Shown here piece by piece: positions 45,601 through 53,922 of a stretch of DNA of 64,000 nucleotides (positions within the stretch are counted from its first letter, which is position 1; each line of letters starts with the position of its first letter). Source of the stretch: Saccharospirillum salsuginis. GTDB taxonomy: Bacteria > Pseudomonadota > Gammaproteobacteria > Pseudomonadales > Natronospirillaceae. The position numbers and the translations under genes are program-made. The stretch lies in the NCBI RefSeq assembly GCF_014651855.1, contig NZ_BMXR01000017.1, positions 38,061-102,060 on the forward strand, read 5' to 3'. The notes under the pieces are model-generated. The model was not told the DNA's origin and did not search any database. It worked only from the letters and a program-made list of their open reading frames with translations.

Positions 45601-47765
45601 TGGTGGCCATTACTATCGGTAATTTCCAGTTCAAGCTCTGTTGAGAAAGTAGATCCGGAGAGGTTCTTGACACTGGCGGTTACAACTACGTCCGTATTCG
45701 GACCGGTGGTCTCGTTAGAGACTCCGAGGTCAAGATCAAATGCAGACGAGGTCACATTAACATGTTGGGGGCCCAAAAGGACCTGATGCCGGTCGCCCCC
45801 CGGGGTATTCACATAAGACAATTCCAAAGAGCGGGTGATCAGTCGCTGCTCATTCTCGCTCGCGCCAATCAGTTTAACGTCATACTGGAGATCGCGAATT
45901 TCATTGGAGAGCAATCTGTCGAACCGCCAAGTGACTTCTACGCCTTCGTTCGTTGTGATGACCGATTCCGGGTCGTGGGAAAAGCTGGAATTATCTATAA
46001 ACAGGCGATCACCCGAGACGCGACTAATGAGCTCGACATCCACCAAAGCGGACTCTACGGGAACTGAAATCGGTTGTTCTCGCGTATTGCCGTGAACATC
46101 TCGAACAATCAGGGTTCCCTGACCCGGTATGCTGGGATCAATGAGGCTGATATTGAATCCGAAAAGAGGAAAACGACCGCCCGTGGATTGGGTGCGATGC
46201 AAGGAGAGGTTTTCCGAATCTCCGAGCTCGACAACAACCAGACCAAAATCTCTATCTAGAACGCCGTTTGCATTAACATCCTCACCAGCGTCCATTTCGC
46301 CATTGTTGTTCGTGTCTTCTGAACGTCCATCGATAATACCATTCGAATTCAGATCTTCACCCGGATCCAGGATTCCATTGGCATTGAGATCTTCGTTATC
46401 GGTGGCAGTGCCAACAAAGGTGTGCCCTACATGCTTGAATTCACCGATATTAGGCAAAAATGGATCGGATACCGGGGTGATATCGGAGAACGCCTGGCCG
46501 GCAGGGTAACCATAGGAATCGTAGGCATTGAAACCGTAAATGTAGGCTCCGAAAGGTTTATCCGCCGTCAGATTGTGCTGACCGGGTTCAAGCGTTACCT
46601 GTCCTCCCAAGAGACTGCTACCAGGGATGGGCGTGAAGTTTGATGTATCGAGCGTTTCATTATCCAGCGAGAGATTTGTACCAGGCTCAATGACTACGTT
46701 AACAAAGTTATCGGCAAACCCGTCTTCCGGTGTTGTAAAGAGGTAACTGTCCAGAAATTGCTCGTGGGGCACGATACTCATCATGAAAGGATCAGCTTTC
46801 ACGCCGTCGGCACCCTGCCCCATCGCATATTGTGCGACATAAATCGGCTGGGCCGAGCGAACGGACGTTGCTCCATCCAATTCAGATTCGAATATTTCCC
46901 CTGCGGCAAGAGTAGCCACGACTTCGTTGTTGACGACCACTTCGGTATTGTTTTGAGATGCCATGACTCGGAGAATGTCGCCAGACAGTCGTGTAGCAAG
47001 GGGGACGATGTCATAGTTAAATCCCCATTTGTCGACCGGAACCATGGTCTCTACCAAATGGTCGCACCATCCGATCCGTGGGTCTCGAGACGGTACATCG
47101 CCACATTCATGTGCACCGTAAACAACAATGGGCTGATTCGAAACAATATGGCTTCCGCTTAAGTCAGCGTCCGCAGTCGCGAGTTGAATGGTCTGGTTTT
47201 TATCAAGAGACAGTTCCGTTGGTTGTTGTGCCTGGAATGTATCATTGATGTTGGCAGAAGGAGTGACGATGACCCGGGTGTCGTCTTCTGTCGCAACGAT
47301 GACAAATTCTGAGGCCAGATTCCAATTGTATCGGTTAAGCCCGTAGTAACTCAGTACATAGTATTCATGACCTATGACCTTTTGGGGTAGCGCCAGGAAG
47401 CCATCGGTCGTATAGCGTTTTGCATTCAATCCGTATACAGCGATGTCTTCGGCAGACTCTATGTAAACGGCGAGATCTTTTACGAGCGCATTACCGTGCC
47501 TGTTGAGAGCCTGGGGCAGCATATAGCTGGTGACAGCACCGGCGGAAAGCTGAACAGTCTCATTGATCGCCAGTCCCGGAACCGAGATGGTTACTGCGGT
47601 ATCCGACTCGGAAGACATGTATAGGACGGGTGTCCCGCTTTCACCATGATTACTTGGAAATGCGAGCGTAAATTCCTTTCCCAAAGAGCTTGATTGGGCC
47701 AAGCCCATGCCTGGGGTAACGGCCAGGCAGGCCAGAGCGACGGAGCTATTGATCTTATTCACCAT
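42669..47765 (-). CDS. Giant secreted protein: IgGFc-binding-like, Ca-type repeats, PKD x5, Fn3-like, PASTA
   Basis: The 1698-aa product has a signal peptide (cleavage near GLAQ). Domains in order: an IgGFc-binding-like N-terminal domain (~28-430, with KEFTLAFPSNH and VYGLNAKRYTTDGFLALP); acidic DxNxNGxxDxGE repeats (~457-506) resembling calcium-binding EF-hand/dockerin loops; beta-sandwich CARDB-like domains (~560-1000); five PKD-like repeats (~1015-1475, with PVADAGPD-type starts and LDGSGSxDxDGD loops); an Fn3-like domain (~1478-1550); a Gly/Tyr/Asp-rich stretch (~1553-1612); and a C-terminal PASTA domain (~1629-1695, VPDVRGFSVEDAEQLL). The N-terminus overlaps the previous gene by 11 bp. 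It is probably an extracellular or surface adhesion or matrix protein; no membrane anchor or LPxTG signal is visible. Confidence 0.87.
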   Translation of the reverse strand: MVNKINSSVALACLAVTPGMGLAQSSSLGKEFTLAFPSNHGESGTPVLYMSSESDTAVTISVPGLAINETVQLSAGAVTSYMLPQALNRHGNALVKDLAVYIESAEDIAVYGLNAKRYTTDGFLALPQKVIGHEYYVLSYYGLNRYNWNLASEFVIVATEDDTRVIVTPSANINDTFQAQQPTELSLDKNQTIQLATADADLSGSHIVSNQPIVVYGAHECGDVPSRDPRIGWCDHLVETMVPVDKWGFNYDIVPLATRLSGDILRVMASQNNTEVVVNNEVVATLAAGEIFESELDGATSVRSAQPIYVAQYAMGQGADGVKADPFMMSIVPHEQFLDSYLFTTPEDGFADNFVNVVIEPGTNLSLDNETLDTSNFTPIPGSSLLGGQVTLEPGQHNLTADKPFGAYIYGFNAYDSYGYPAGQAFSDITPVSDPFLPNIGEFKHVGHTFVGTATDNEDLNANGILDPGEDLNSNGIIDGRSEDTNNNGEMDAGEDVNANGVLDRDFGLVVVELGDSENLSLHRTQSTGGRFPLFGFNISLIDPSIPGQGTLIVRDVHGNTREQPISVPVESALVDVELISRVSGDRLFIDNSSFSHDPESVITTNEGVEVTWRFDRLLSNEIRDLQYDVKLIGASENEQRLITRSLELSYVNTPGGDRHQVLLGPQHVNVTSSAFDLDLGVSNETTGPNTDVVVTASVKNLSGSTFSTELELEITDSNGHQLADTTIPLDSIEPGATVNPSWAWNTGNQYAGTYNVIARLRREGNLVNETTYQFQVVRDEQYDYPLEVDIATGSDAGNGQIINQDEFSTTDLLPVSVNLENVTSNELFNGGRVVIQVNNENGNEVQNWESDITAVQPGMASTIGKQFQLDDIPPGTYTVWTYVYDDDDDLVGVNSRIIEIVSNSNVDIQGNVQAEHEEILRGDDQTCIDTLENTGSSTYPAAQIEQSILDVTHNSIIESRQLTLQIDAQESLTEAWNGSTAGIDQGDYACVLRLVDNGESSTLGIDLFKVFNVVAEPGDSRSLFVGDTLTLDASTSREADGQPLTYEWTLVEKPSNSEIEIADPTAAAQEFIVDQQGDYVFELIASNGDDASLPKRVAISVPNRDPVADSGPDQAIQLQQLIQLDGLNSYDQDGDLLSYEWQFTQQPDGSLASFDDPSAGNPSFTVDAEGTYIAELTVRDDAGGSDTDQVILSASNVPPVADAGQDLLAHINDRVTLDGSGSFDVNGDELQYYWNLVEKPAGSQSDIVNSGSARPYVDIDVQGTYVAELIVHDGQLQSESDSITIFVGNSVPNADAGPDTRIDYGQYVYLDGSNSSDLDGDALNYNWNILSTPNGYKPYLYNRYSSQPYFYVNQTGEFVVQLIVSDGTNSSEPDLVVLSTENVKPYASAYRSGFGQVYLGDTIYLNGYGSDPDGDSLQFEWSFSDRPDNSQAQLISNEPESASFTIDEPGDYVVQLVTNDGELSSSPDSVYIYSAQACVANLDIRPKSRKIQLTWDYDPETYLVDIYRSTQFDGPYNWIAQTENTYSVWIDESVTDGTQYYYRIERHFTPDDDDCYGDYGDYGEYGEFSEFPSFGECDDGGYGEIPSLSDWSEETSFYDGYGDYGGYGNYFQSCESQVISSIPNRRVRYNLVPDVRGFSVEDAEQLLTSDGFSVGEILAVRTSAAEEGTVLNQDAPRNSRLPRGYGITLYVATWSND

Positions 47766-50700
47766 GGAACTCCTTTCCTTCGAGCCGAATATTTACCGTT
47801 ATGGACTTTTCATGTTCAGGAGGAATGAAATAGTCACTCAGTTCCTGATCTATTTCGATTCGGATAGAAGGTTCCGCCTGGATTGCCAGGGTGTCGGCCC
47901 TGGAATTCCATGAAGACTCCCAAATCTCGACAGTTAACCGATAATCCCCTTCTTGGAGAACATCCAGATCGTGTGGGAGAAGTTCAACCGTTTTAACGGG
48001 CACACCAGATTCGACAAAGACCGATTCCCGTCCAGAAGAATACAATCGCGAGCCCTGCGGGTCTTCGACATGGTATTCGATTTGAAAGTCGGTATCGACA
48101 TTGCTGCCATTGCTCAGTTGAACGATTGGTGCCAGGTTCCAGGGTTCACCGACTGCAGGTTCCTCTCCATACTCGAGTAGTTCGAACTCCTGGACCTTAC
48201 GAGTCTGATTGATATCGAATTTTTTAGCCATTTCAAATAGAACCAGATTGTTTGGACCGACTTTCTGGTTTCCGGAAACGACCCGATACACTGCAGTGTA
48301 TGTTCCGGTGGCTAAATTCGAGGTATTCCAGGAGAACTGAATATCGCGAGTACTGTTGGCGTCTAACTCAAGCCCATTGTTCTGGATGATGTTTCCCGAA
48401 TCGTCTGTCGCTAGCAGCGAGAGAACGGTATTTTCATCCTGGTTTATTAAGTCCATCTCCAATCCAACACGAGTCGCTGTAGAAAGCTGACTCTCGACGG
48501 AGAGAGTTTCATTTACGGTTTGGTACGCATTGAAGGAGCGATCGGTCAGGCTGCTATCGGTCAATACGACGCCTGACCCCGTTGCCGGTACCAATTCGAT
48601 ATTGAACAGCATCCACACAGGTGATTCCAGCCTGAGAAGGTGGGTCCTCGGTGTGTAACCTACGGCGGAAATGAGCAGATCGACATCGCCGGTCGGAAGC
48701 TCGCCTAATTGATAGAGACCTTGGCTGTCGGACTGAGCTTGAGAATCACCGTCGACAATCGTAATCGTGGCGTTTTCGATGGCCGTTCCAGTACTAGCGT
48801 CAACGACCTGGCCATACAGTACCGGTGATGGCGACAGGCGGCTCATCTCTATTTGATCGAGCTTCAGTATCGTTCCGGCGGTCACGGTCACCAGTTCACT
48901 GTACGTTTCAAAGCCATCCGCATCTACTTTTAGCCTATAGGTACCAGGGTCGACACTGTCATGACTAAAGACATAGTCTTGGATACTCAATGAGTATAGT
49001 GCTGCATCAGTATCTGTCGCGTGTAGGGAAGCCCCTGTTGGGTTAATGTCAGACTCATTGACAGCATCCACCGCTGAACCGGATATTCCGCCCGGCCTTT
49101 CATCGGTTTTAGTTTGCTCCAGCAGTTCAATGTTGAGTAGGGAGCGGTTACCGGCATAGAGAGTGATGTTGCCTTGCTCAGTCAAATAACCGGCCGCCGT
49201 GACTTTCAATGATTGTTCACCAATGCTCAGGCTTTCAAATTGGACTTCCCCATTGATGCCCGTTGTCGCCGTTTCAGAATTCAATCCGCTCAGTTCTACA
49301 GTGCTGCCACTGATTGGGTCACCCGTGAGCCTGTCGGTGACTACTGCCGTTAGGTCTGCGATGGGGTCAACCCCGTCTTGAGGCTGTGTGGTTTCCTCCA
49401 GGCTGCCATCATTGGAAGAATCCTGATCTGACAGTTCAACTTTGGCACTTATGTTATTACCCATAGTGACCGTTAAAGACCCTTCAATGGGGTGAAACCC
49501 TGATTTTGTAATGTTGAATCCCAAAGTACCTGATTGTTCGACCACAATAGCGCTCTTTCCGTTCGTATCTGTAAAGTCTGTTCCGCTGTCCGTAGAGGCG
49601 GGCAGTTGATACCTGACATTGGCATATTTAATGGGCTGGCCGTCAGTCGTGGTAACCTGGAAGTTTACGGTCGATGTGGACGGTGTATCTGGAAGAGGCT
49701 CGGAAGCGTCAGACTTAATGGCACTCAGGGTTGGCGAATAGCGAAGGGTGGTTCCGGCGGTCACAGTAGCGGTTGCAGACGTTGCGCGGTAGCCATCTTT
49801 ATAGGTCGTGAGTTTGATGTCACCGGGGTCAATCCCTGTCAGCGTGAAATGGCCGGATTCTGAAGTGGTCGCTGTCCAGTCCTGAACCCCTTTGACGTGT
49901 ATGTCGGCTCCTGCAATAGGTAAGCCTGAGCCACCGTCAGTCACGGTTCCCAGAACAATACCGTTAGCGGGGTCGGGAACCAGCTTTATGGGTGGCAAGT
50001 TTGCGATTGCATTTCGGTCGACCGTAACCTGATTCAGGGTTTTTTTCTGGTAACCCTCAGCTTCCACGTCAATGGAGTATTGTCCAGGATCAATATCTTC
50101 AAAGAAAAATGACCCGTTCGGGCTGTTGAGCGCATAACTGTTCGATGGGGATGCAATGCTGATGTCAACGTTGTGAACGGGTGTTGCCGTTTGGGCATTT
50201 TCCACTGAGCTTTTCAAGCCTGTGGTTTCGCTGTTGGAAGCTTGAATGACGTCGGAATTGAGTGCGCTTAAAACCAGCGCAGTTTCGAAAACACTGTTGT
50301 TCCAGCTGCCATCGCTCTGTTGCCTCGCCTCCAGGCGTTTCAGATAAGGTGTGAGCTCGCTGTGATCGGAATAGGTGGGGTAAATCGCAGTGAGTACCGC
50401 TGCACTTGTGTGCAGGTCGGACCAAAGACCTGTGGCGGAATCCACCGAGTCCAGTAAGCTATTTCGTGCATTCAGTATGGCGGTATAGACATCTTGTGTG
50501 CTGTCGGGAGCCGTTAGCCACAGCGCTCTCACGACCATCGCGGTAAGATATTCGGAGTGGATTCCGTCACTGTATCGCCAGAAACCGTCGTTTCCTTGTG
50601 TCGTGAGCAGAAACTCAGTCGCATCGTCAACCACGTCTCCGGCCGTCCGGTCCGAGTGGTAGAGCGCGATTAGGCTGGTCGCTGTATCCGCTACCGTACT

Positions 50701-51096
50701 TTCGCTCACAGGGCCCGCTCCGAAGCCCCCATCAGAGTTTCTTCTGCTTAGGATTTGATCTACCAGATCACTTGAATCCGCGTCGGTCAGGGCGAGTGCA
50801 ATCGTTTTTTTAGCAAGGGAGAACGTGTCTTTGTAGCCAGTTTGCGTCAGGATCTGGACGGAGGCATCCAGGTTGGCTTGACCGTTCTGGGTGAGAAAAA
50901 AGACGGCCTCTGCGGTAGATGCAAATTCGGATGTGGGTTCTTCATCCGACGCGATATGGCCGCTACCCTGAATCTGAGTCATTAGCCAGCTCTGGCCGAG
51001 CTCCACCGGAGTATTGGCCAGGGCCGAGTGAGAAAACCATAGGCCAAAGCTGACCAGGCAGCCAGATACAAACCGCAGGACTAATTTGGAAAACAT
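47755..51096 (-). CDS. Secreted alpha-toroid protein with carboxypeptidase-regulatory-like repeats
   Basis: The 1113-aa product has a signal peptide (to about residue 27), then an alpha/alpha-toroid of the prenyltransferase/squalene-cyclase/A2M type (~30-290) with repeated QxxDGxW-like turns (RRNSDGGFGAG, TTQGNDGFWRYS, EARQQSDGSWNN). After it come about six carboxypeptidase-regulatory or CnaB-like beta-sandwich repeats (~305-835, pattern GxVTDxxTGxPIxxAxVxV...GxYxL). A final ~270 residues are CARDB-like. No catalytic residues for cyclisation (DxDD) are visible, so a binding role is likelier. It overlaps the next gene by 11 bp, so both are translated from one message. It lies 74 bp downstream of the PEP-CTERM-like gene. 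Confidence 0.87.
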   Translation of the reverse strand: MFSKLVLRFVSGCLVSFGLWFSHSALANTPVELGQSWLMTQIQGSGHIASDEEPTSEFASTAEAVFFLTQNGQANLDASVQILTQTGYKDTFSLAKKTIALALTDADSSDLVDQILSRRNSDGGFGAGPVSESTVADTATSLIALYHSDRTAGDVVDDATEFLLTTQGNDGFWRYSDGIHSEYLTAMVVRALWLTAPDSTQDVYTAILNARNSLLDSVDSATGLWSDLHTSAAVLTAIYPTYSDHSELTPYLKRLEARQQSDGSWNNSVFETALVLSALNSDVIQASNSETTGLKSSVENAQTATPVHNVDISIASPSNSYALNSPNGSFFFEDIDPGQYSIDVEAEGYQKKTLNQVTVDRNAIANLPPIKLVPDPANGIVLGTVTDGGSGLPIAGADIHVKGVQDWTATTSESGHFTLTGIDPGDIKLTTYKDGYRATSATATVTAGTTLRYSPTLSAIKSDASEPLPDTPSTSTVNFQVTTTDGQPIKYANVRYQLPASTDSGTDFTDTNGKSAIVVEQSGTLGFNITKSGFHPIEGSLTVTMGNNISAKVELSDQDSSNDGSLEETTQPQDGVDPIADLTAVVTDRLTGDPISGSTVELSGLNSETATTGINGEVQFESLSIGEQSLKVTAAGYLTEQGNITLYAGNRSLLNIELLEQTKTDERPGGISGSAVDAVNESDINPTGASLHATDTDAALYSLSIQDYVFSHDSVDPGTYRLKVDADGFETYSELVTVTAGTILKLDQIEMSRLSPSPVLYGQVVDASTGTAIENATITIVDGDSQAQSDSQGLYQLGELPTGDVDLLISAVGYTPRTHLLRLESPVWMLFNIELVPATGSGVVLTDSSLTDRSFNAYQTVNETLSVESQLSTATRVGLEMDLINQDENTVLSLLATDDSGNIIQNNGLELDANSTRDIQFSWNTSNLATGTYTAVYRVVSGNQKVGPNNLVLFEMAKKFDINQTRKVQEFELLEYGEEPAVGEPWNLAPIVQLSNGSNVDTDFQIEYHVEDPQGSRLYSSGRESVFVESGVPVKTVELLPHDLDVLQEGDYRLTVEIWESSWNSRADTLAIQAEPSIRIEIDQELSDYFIPPEHEKSITVNIRLEGKEFHGE

Positions 51097-51170
51097 GAAC
51101 GTATTTCCTTGTGAGCAGTCTTTTTTTCAGCCGATACATCCTTACCCGGCCGTTTTAATCGGATAGGCTA

Positions 51171-51929
51171 CTAGGCCCTCGTGGACTTCGTACGTCGAGA
51201 AGACCTCAGTAGAAGTGGTATGAAGGAGATTGCGAATAGCCCCAGAATTCCCGGTTCGGAGACGGTTACCGGTTCGTCCGGGTCCGGGTAGGCACCATCC
51301 GGATCCGAGCTGTAGTGCATAGACCCGTTGAAGTAATAGCCCAGACCACCATCAACATCGTAGTGGTATAAACCGCCTATATTCTGATCGCTGATCTCGA
51401 ACGAGAGTTCAAAAAACTCGCCTTCTTTCAGTTCGGGTAAGTAAAAACCCAAGGCCAGTGCTGTATCATCTTCGATGTTATTCATACCGTTGGTATTGTC
51501 TGGTGTGGCCCCGTCATAAAGGTTATCCAGTAGGTCACCGAAGATGAATCCCGGTTCATCGATTTCCCATGAGTCAGCTTCCGTATTACCGACATAATAC
51601 CCTGACTCATTAGTGAAGGAATTTGAATGCTGATGAATTTCAGCGTCGAGATAAACGGCTGTTGAGAGGGCGGAAAAGTCCGTGCTGGTTGTGTTGGTGA
51701 TTGTCCAACCGAAGGTTCCCAGGTTATTGCTGTCGAGATTGTAAGAAAAGTCGACACCTAAACCTTCATCAGCGAAATTGGAATAGGTATAGCCCAATTG
51801 TCCGTCTTCAAGAGTGTAGCCAATGGTATCGGTGTAGTTAAAAAGTGTCAGCTCTTGAATAATTAGCGAGGCACTGGCGCTTTGCGTCAGCGAAAAGGCG
51901 AGTAACAAAAATGGAATTGTTTTTTTCAT
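51171..51929 (-). CDS. Secreted protein with PEP-CTERM-like sorting tail
   Basis: The 252-aa protein has a signal peptide (FLLLAFSLTQSASA), a beta-rich body and a C-terminal tripartite tail: SEPG, a hydrophobic helix (ILGLFAISFIPLLL) and a basic end (RSSRRTKSTRA). This matches the PEP-CTERM pattern processed by exosortase, with Gly in place of the more common Ser/Thr after the Pro. The body is Asp/Gly/Tyr rich. No exosortase gene is in this window. It is the first gene of the minus-strand surface cluster, following a CRP-type site. Confidence 0.8.
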   Translation of the reverse strand: MKKTIPFLLLAFSLTQSASASLIIQELTLFNYTDTIGYTLEDGQLGYTYSNFADEGLGVDFSYNLDSNNLGTFGWTITNTTSTDFSALSTAVYLDAEIHQHSNSFTNESGYYVGNTEADSWEIDEPGFIFGDLLDNLYDGATPDNTNGMNNIEDDTALALGFYLPELKEGEFFELSFEISDQNIGGLYHYDVDGGLGYYFNGSMHYSSDPDGAYPDPDEPVTVSEPGILGLFAISFIPLLLRSSRRTKSTRA

Positions 51930-52019
51930 TATTTCTTCCTTGATTGAGGTTACTGGGGGCCTACCTTACACAGTCAGAATGGGAACATGAACACAAAAAT
52001 AGAAGTAAAATCACATATG

Positions 52020-52035
52020 TGTGATGGAGTTCACA
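52020..52035. promoter_or_regulatory. CRP/Vfr-type binding site
   Basis: TGTGATGGAGTTCACA matches TGTGA-N6-TCACA exactly. It lies about 91-106 bp upstream of the PEP-CTERM-like gene, overlapped by a second palindrome ATCACATATGTGTGAT (52010-52025). It suggests catabolite or cAMP control of the surface cluster. Nothing else is recognised in 51930-52195. Confidence 0.6.
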
Positions 52036-52195
52036 AAACAAGTTTGACGTGGTGTACCCCAGGATATGTCTTTCTGCCCAATTTTTAACTTGGTTCTTAC
52101 CGAGTTCTGCAGGAGTAACACTTGATAAATCGACAACCCTGACAACCATAGACAGCCTTCCCGAGTTGCGAACTACTCAGGAAGGCTTTTAGCCG

Positions 52196-52759
52196 CTATT
52201 CCACCGCTTCCCACGAAAACATCCCATCATAATCGGCACAGTTCGCGACCGCCTCCGCCGCCTCATCAATGTACACCTGCTGTTCGGCCGAGACGGGATA
52301 GGTCAAATACTGAGAGCACTGGGCGCTTTGCCCATTCCCAACCACCACTTTGGTGCCAGGCGTCAGCGTGCAACTGACCATCTTGTCCAGCGGTGACCAT
52401 TGATAGCAGATTTCATAGTCTTCGCGATAATCGGCCACTCTACCCGAGGGTTTATCAAAGGCCCACCAGTTGCCCAACCGACTGCCCGGGTTGGTGCTGT
52501 TCCAGGCGCGGTAGATCTGGATACGGGTTTCCTCCAGGGCGACATACACCTGGCCCTGGCACAGTTCACCCTCGTTCGGCGCACCCAGGGCCTCGTTCAA
52601 TAACGCCGGGTCGGTTACCGGCTCGAACTGAGTGCTGAGGTGTGGAGGTATGTCCGTACTCCCTTCGCACGCCTGTGACACGGTCGGATCTGTTTGTGTC
52701 GGAAAACTGGAGCACCCTGCAAGGATGATGGTCAGTGTGCTGATTATTGTTGCTCTCAT
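52196..52759 (-). CDS. Lipoprotein of the LodAB cluster, unknown function
   Basis: The 187-aa product starts MRATIISTLTIILAGCSSF: a signal peptide with lipobox LAGC, lipidated at Cys16. ATG 52759 is preceded by GGACAGG; the longer frame to 52858 lacks a signal. The mature domain has several Cys (EGELCQG, YEICYQW, VSCTL, AQCSQY, NCADY), suggesting disulfides in the periplasm. It is 25 bp downstream of lodB-like, with the same spacing as between lodA- and lodB-like genes, so it is probably the third gene of that operon. No family recognised. Confidence 0.8.
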   Translation of the reverse strand: MRATIISTLTIILAGCSSFPTQTDPTVSQACEGSTDIPPHLSTQFEPVTDPALLNEALGAPNEGELCQGQVYVALEETRIQIYRAWNSTNPGSRLGNWWAFDKPSGRVADYREDYEICYQWSPLDKMVSCTLTPGTKVVVGNGQSAQCSQYLTYPVSAEQQVYIDEAAEAVANCADYDGMFSWEAVE

Positions 52760-52784
52760 TGCCTGTCCTTTTCTGTTGATCGGT

Positions 52785-53897
52785 TCAAACGGTTTGCACG
52801 TCACCTTGTGCACGCGTTGCCCAAAACGGGCATTGTGAAAAACGCCTTGGCCCGGCATAGGTGCGTTGCCAGTGATCCAGATACCGTCGCTGAACAGCCT
52901 GCATTTCGGTTTGGAACGCCCGTAACGCGTCGTTGTTTTCCGGGAACCCGTTGCAGATGGCCTTGTGGGCGCTGGCCGCCGTCGCCAGGGCGTGGAACAA
53001 GCCCTGGGATGAGATCGGGTCGAACGTCATCAAGGCATCGCCGATGGCGAGGAACCCCTTGTCCGCGCTGGCCAGGTTGTCGATTTCCAGCAGGGCGGTC
53101 CCGGCGGGGTGGTTGTGGACCGGCGCTAATTCACGTTCGCCCAACACCTGGGATAACAACGGCTGCCGTCGGGCTCGCTGCTGAAAGGCTTCGGGGACGT
53201 TCAGCTCACGCCGAAGTGGGTCGTTGATATCCAGATGATACGCCAGCACCCTTTTCTCACTCGGCAGTTTGACGCTGTACCACCAACCATGGTCGTCGGC
53301 GCAGGTGCGTAAACTGGCGTCGTGATCGTCCGGTCGTGCGGGCAGGATGCTGTACAGACAGACCAGCGGGTCGTCCGCAACCCGGGTTAGGCCGAGCCGG
53401 TGGGCGATGCCGCCGGAACGGCCGGTGGCGTCCACCACTATGGGCGCGTGGTGGGTGACGCCTTCGAACGGAAGGTGCACGCGCCAGCCGCTTGCGTCCG
53501 TGGTGATGTCCATGCGCCGACAGCCGGTTCGCAATTCAGCCCCGGCTTCTACCGCGCCGTCACGCAAGAGGTCATCGAACGCTTGCCGGTCCAACACCCA
53601 GCCCGGCCCTGAGGGGGCGGTTATGGCATCCTGCCAGACCGGGGTGTCGCTGTCCCAGGTGGACACCGCCGGCCCCCGTTCCCGATGCGGGCCGGACAGG
53701 AATCGCTCCAGCAGGCCCAGTTCCTGAAGCAGAACGCGCGCCGCCCCAGGGAGGGATTCACCAATGCGCGGCGCTTTGGCCAGGCGCGAACGCTGCTCCA
53801 GCATCAACACCCGGTGGACGGGCGCCAGCCTTCTCGCCAACGCGCAGCCGGCGACGCCCGCCCCCAGGATGATGGCATCCCATCTTGGGTTATGCAT
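52785..53897 (-). CDS. LodB-like FAD-dependent maturation oxidoreductase
   Basis: The 370-aa flavoprotein has the dinucleotide motif IILGAGVAGCALARRLA near the N-terminus, GESLPGAARVLL typical of halogenase/LodB relatives, and the second FAD motif GFLAIGDALMTFDPISSQGL. LodB-type enzymes are required to form the tryptophylquinone cofactor of the LodA/GoxA partner. The gene directly follows the LodA-like gene. The start at 53897 has a poor ribosome site; an in-frame start at 53954 would overlap lodA. Confidence 0.87.
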   Translation of the reverse strand: MHNPRWDAIILGAGVAGCALARRLAPVHRVLMLEQRSRLAKAPRIGESLPGAARVLLQELGLLERFLSGPHRERGPAVSTWDSDTPVWQDAITAPSGPGWVLDRQAFDDLLRDGAVEAGAELRTGCRRMDITTDASGWRVHLPFEGVTHHAPIVVDATGRSGGIAHRLGLTRVADDPLVCLYSILPARPDDHDASLRTCADDHGWWYSVKLPSEKRVLAYHLDINDPLRRELNVPEAFQQRARRQPLLSQVLGERELAPVHNHPAGTALLEIDNLASADKGFLAIGDALMTFDPISSQGLFHALATAASAHKAICNGFPENNDALRAFQTEMQAVQRRYLDHWQRTYAGPRRFSQCPFWATRAQGDVQTV

Positions 53898-53922
53898 GCT
53901 TGCTACCAATCTTTGCCAGTGT

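Noticed and set aside
47755..51096. Terpene/squalene cyclase enzyme
   Set aside because: The alpha-toroid repeats are present, but no DxDD catalytic motif is seen and the protein has a signal peptide and regulatory-like beta repeats.
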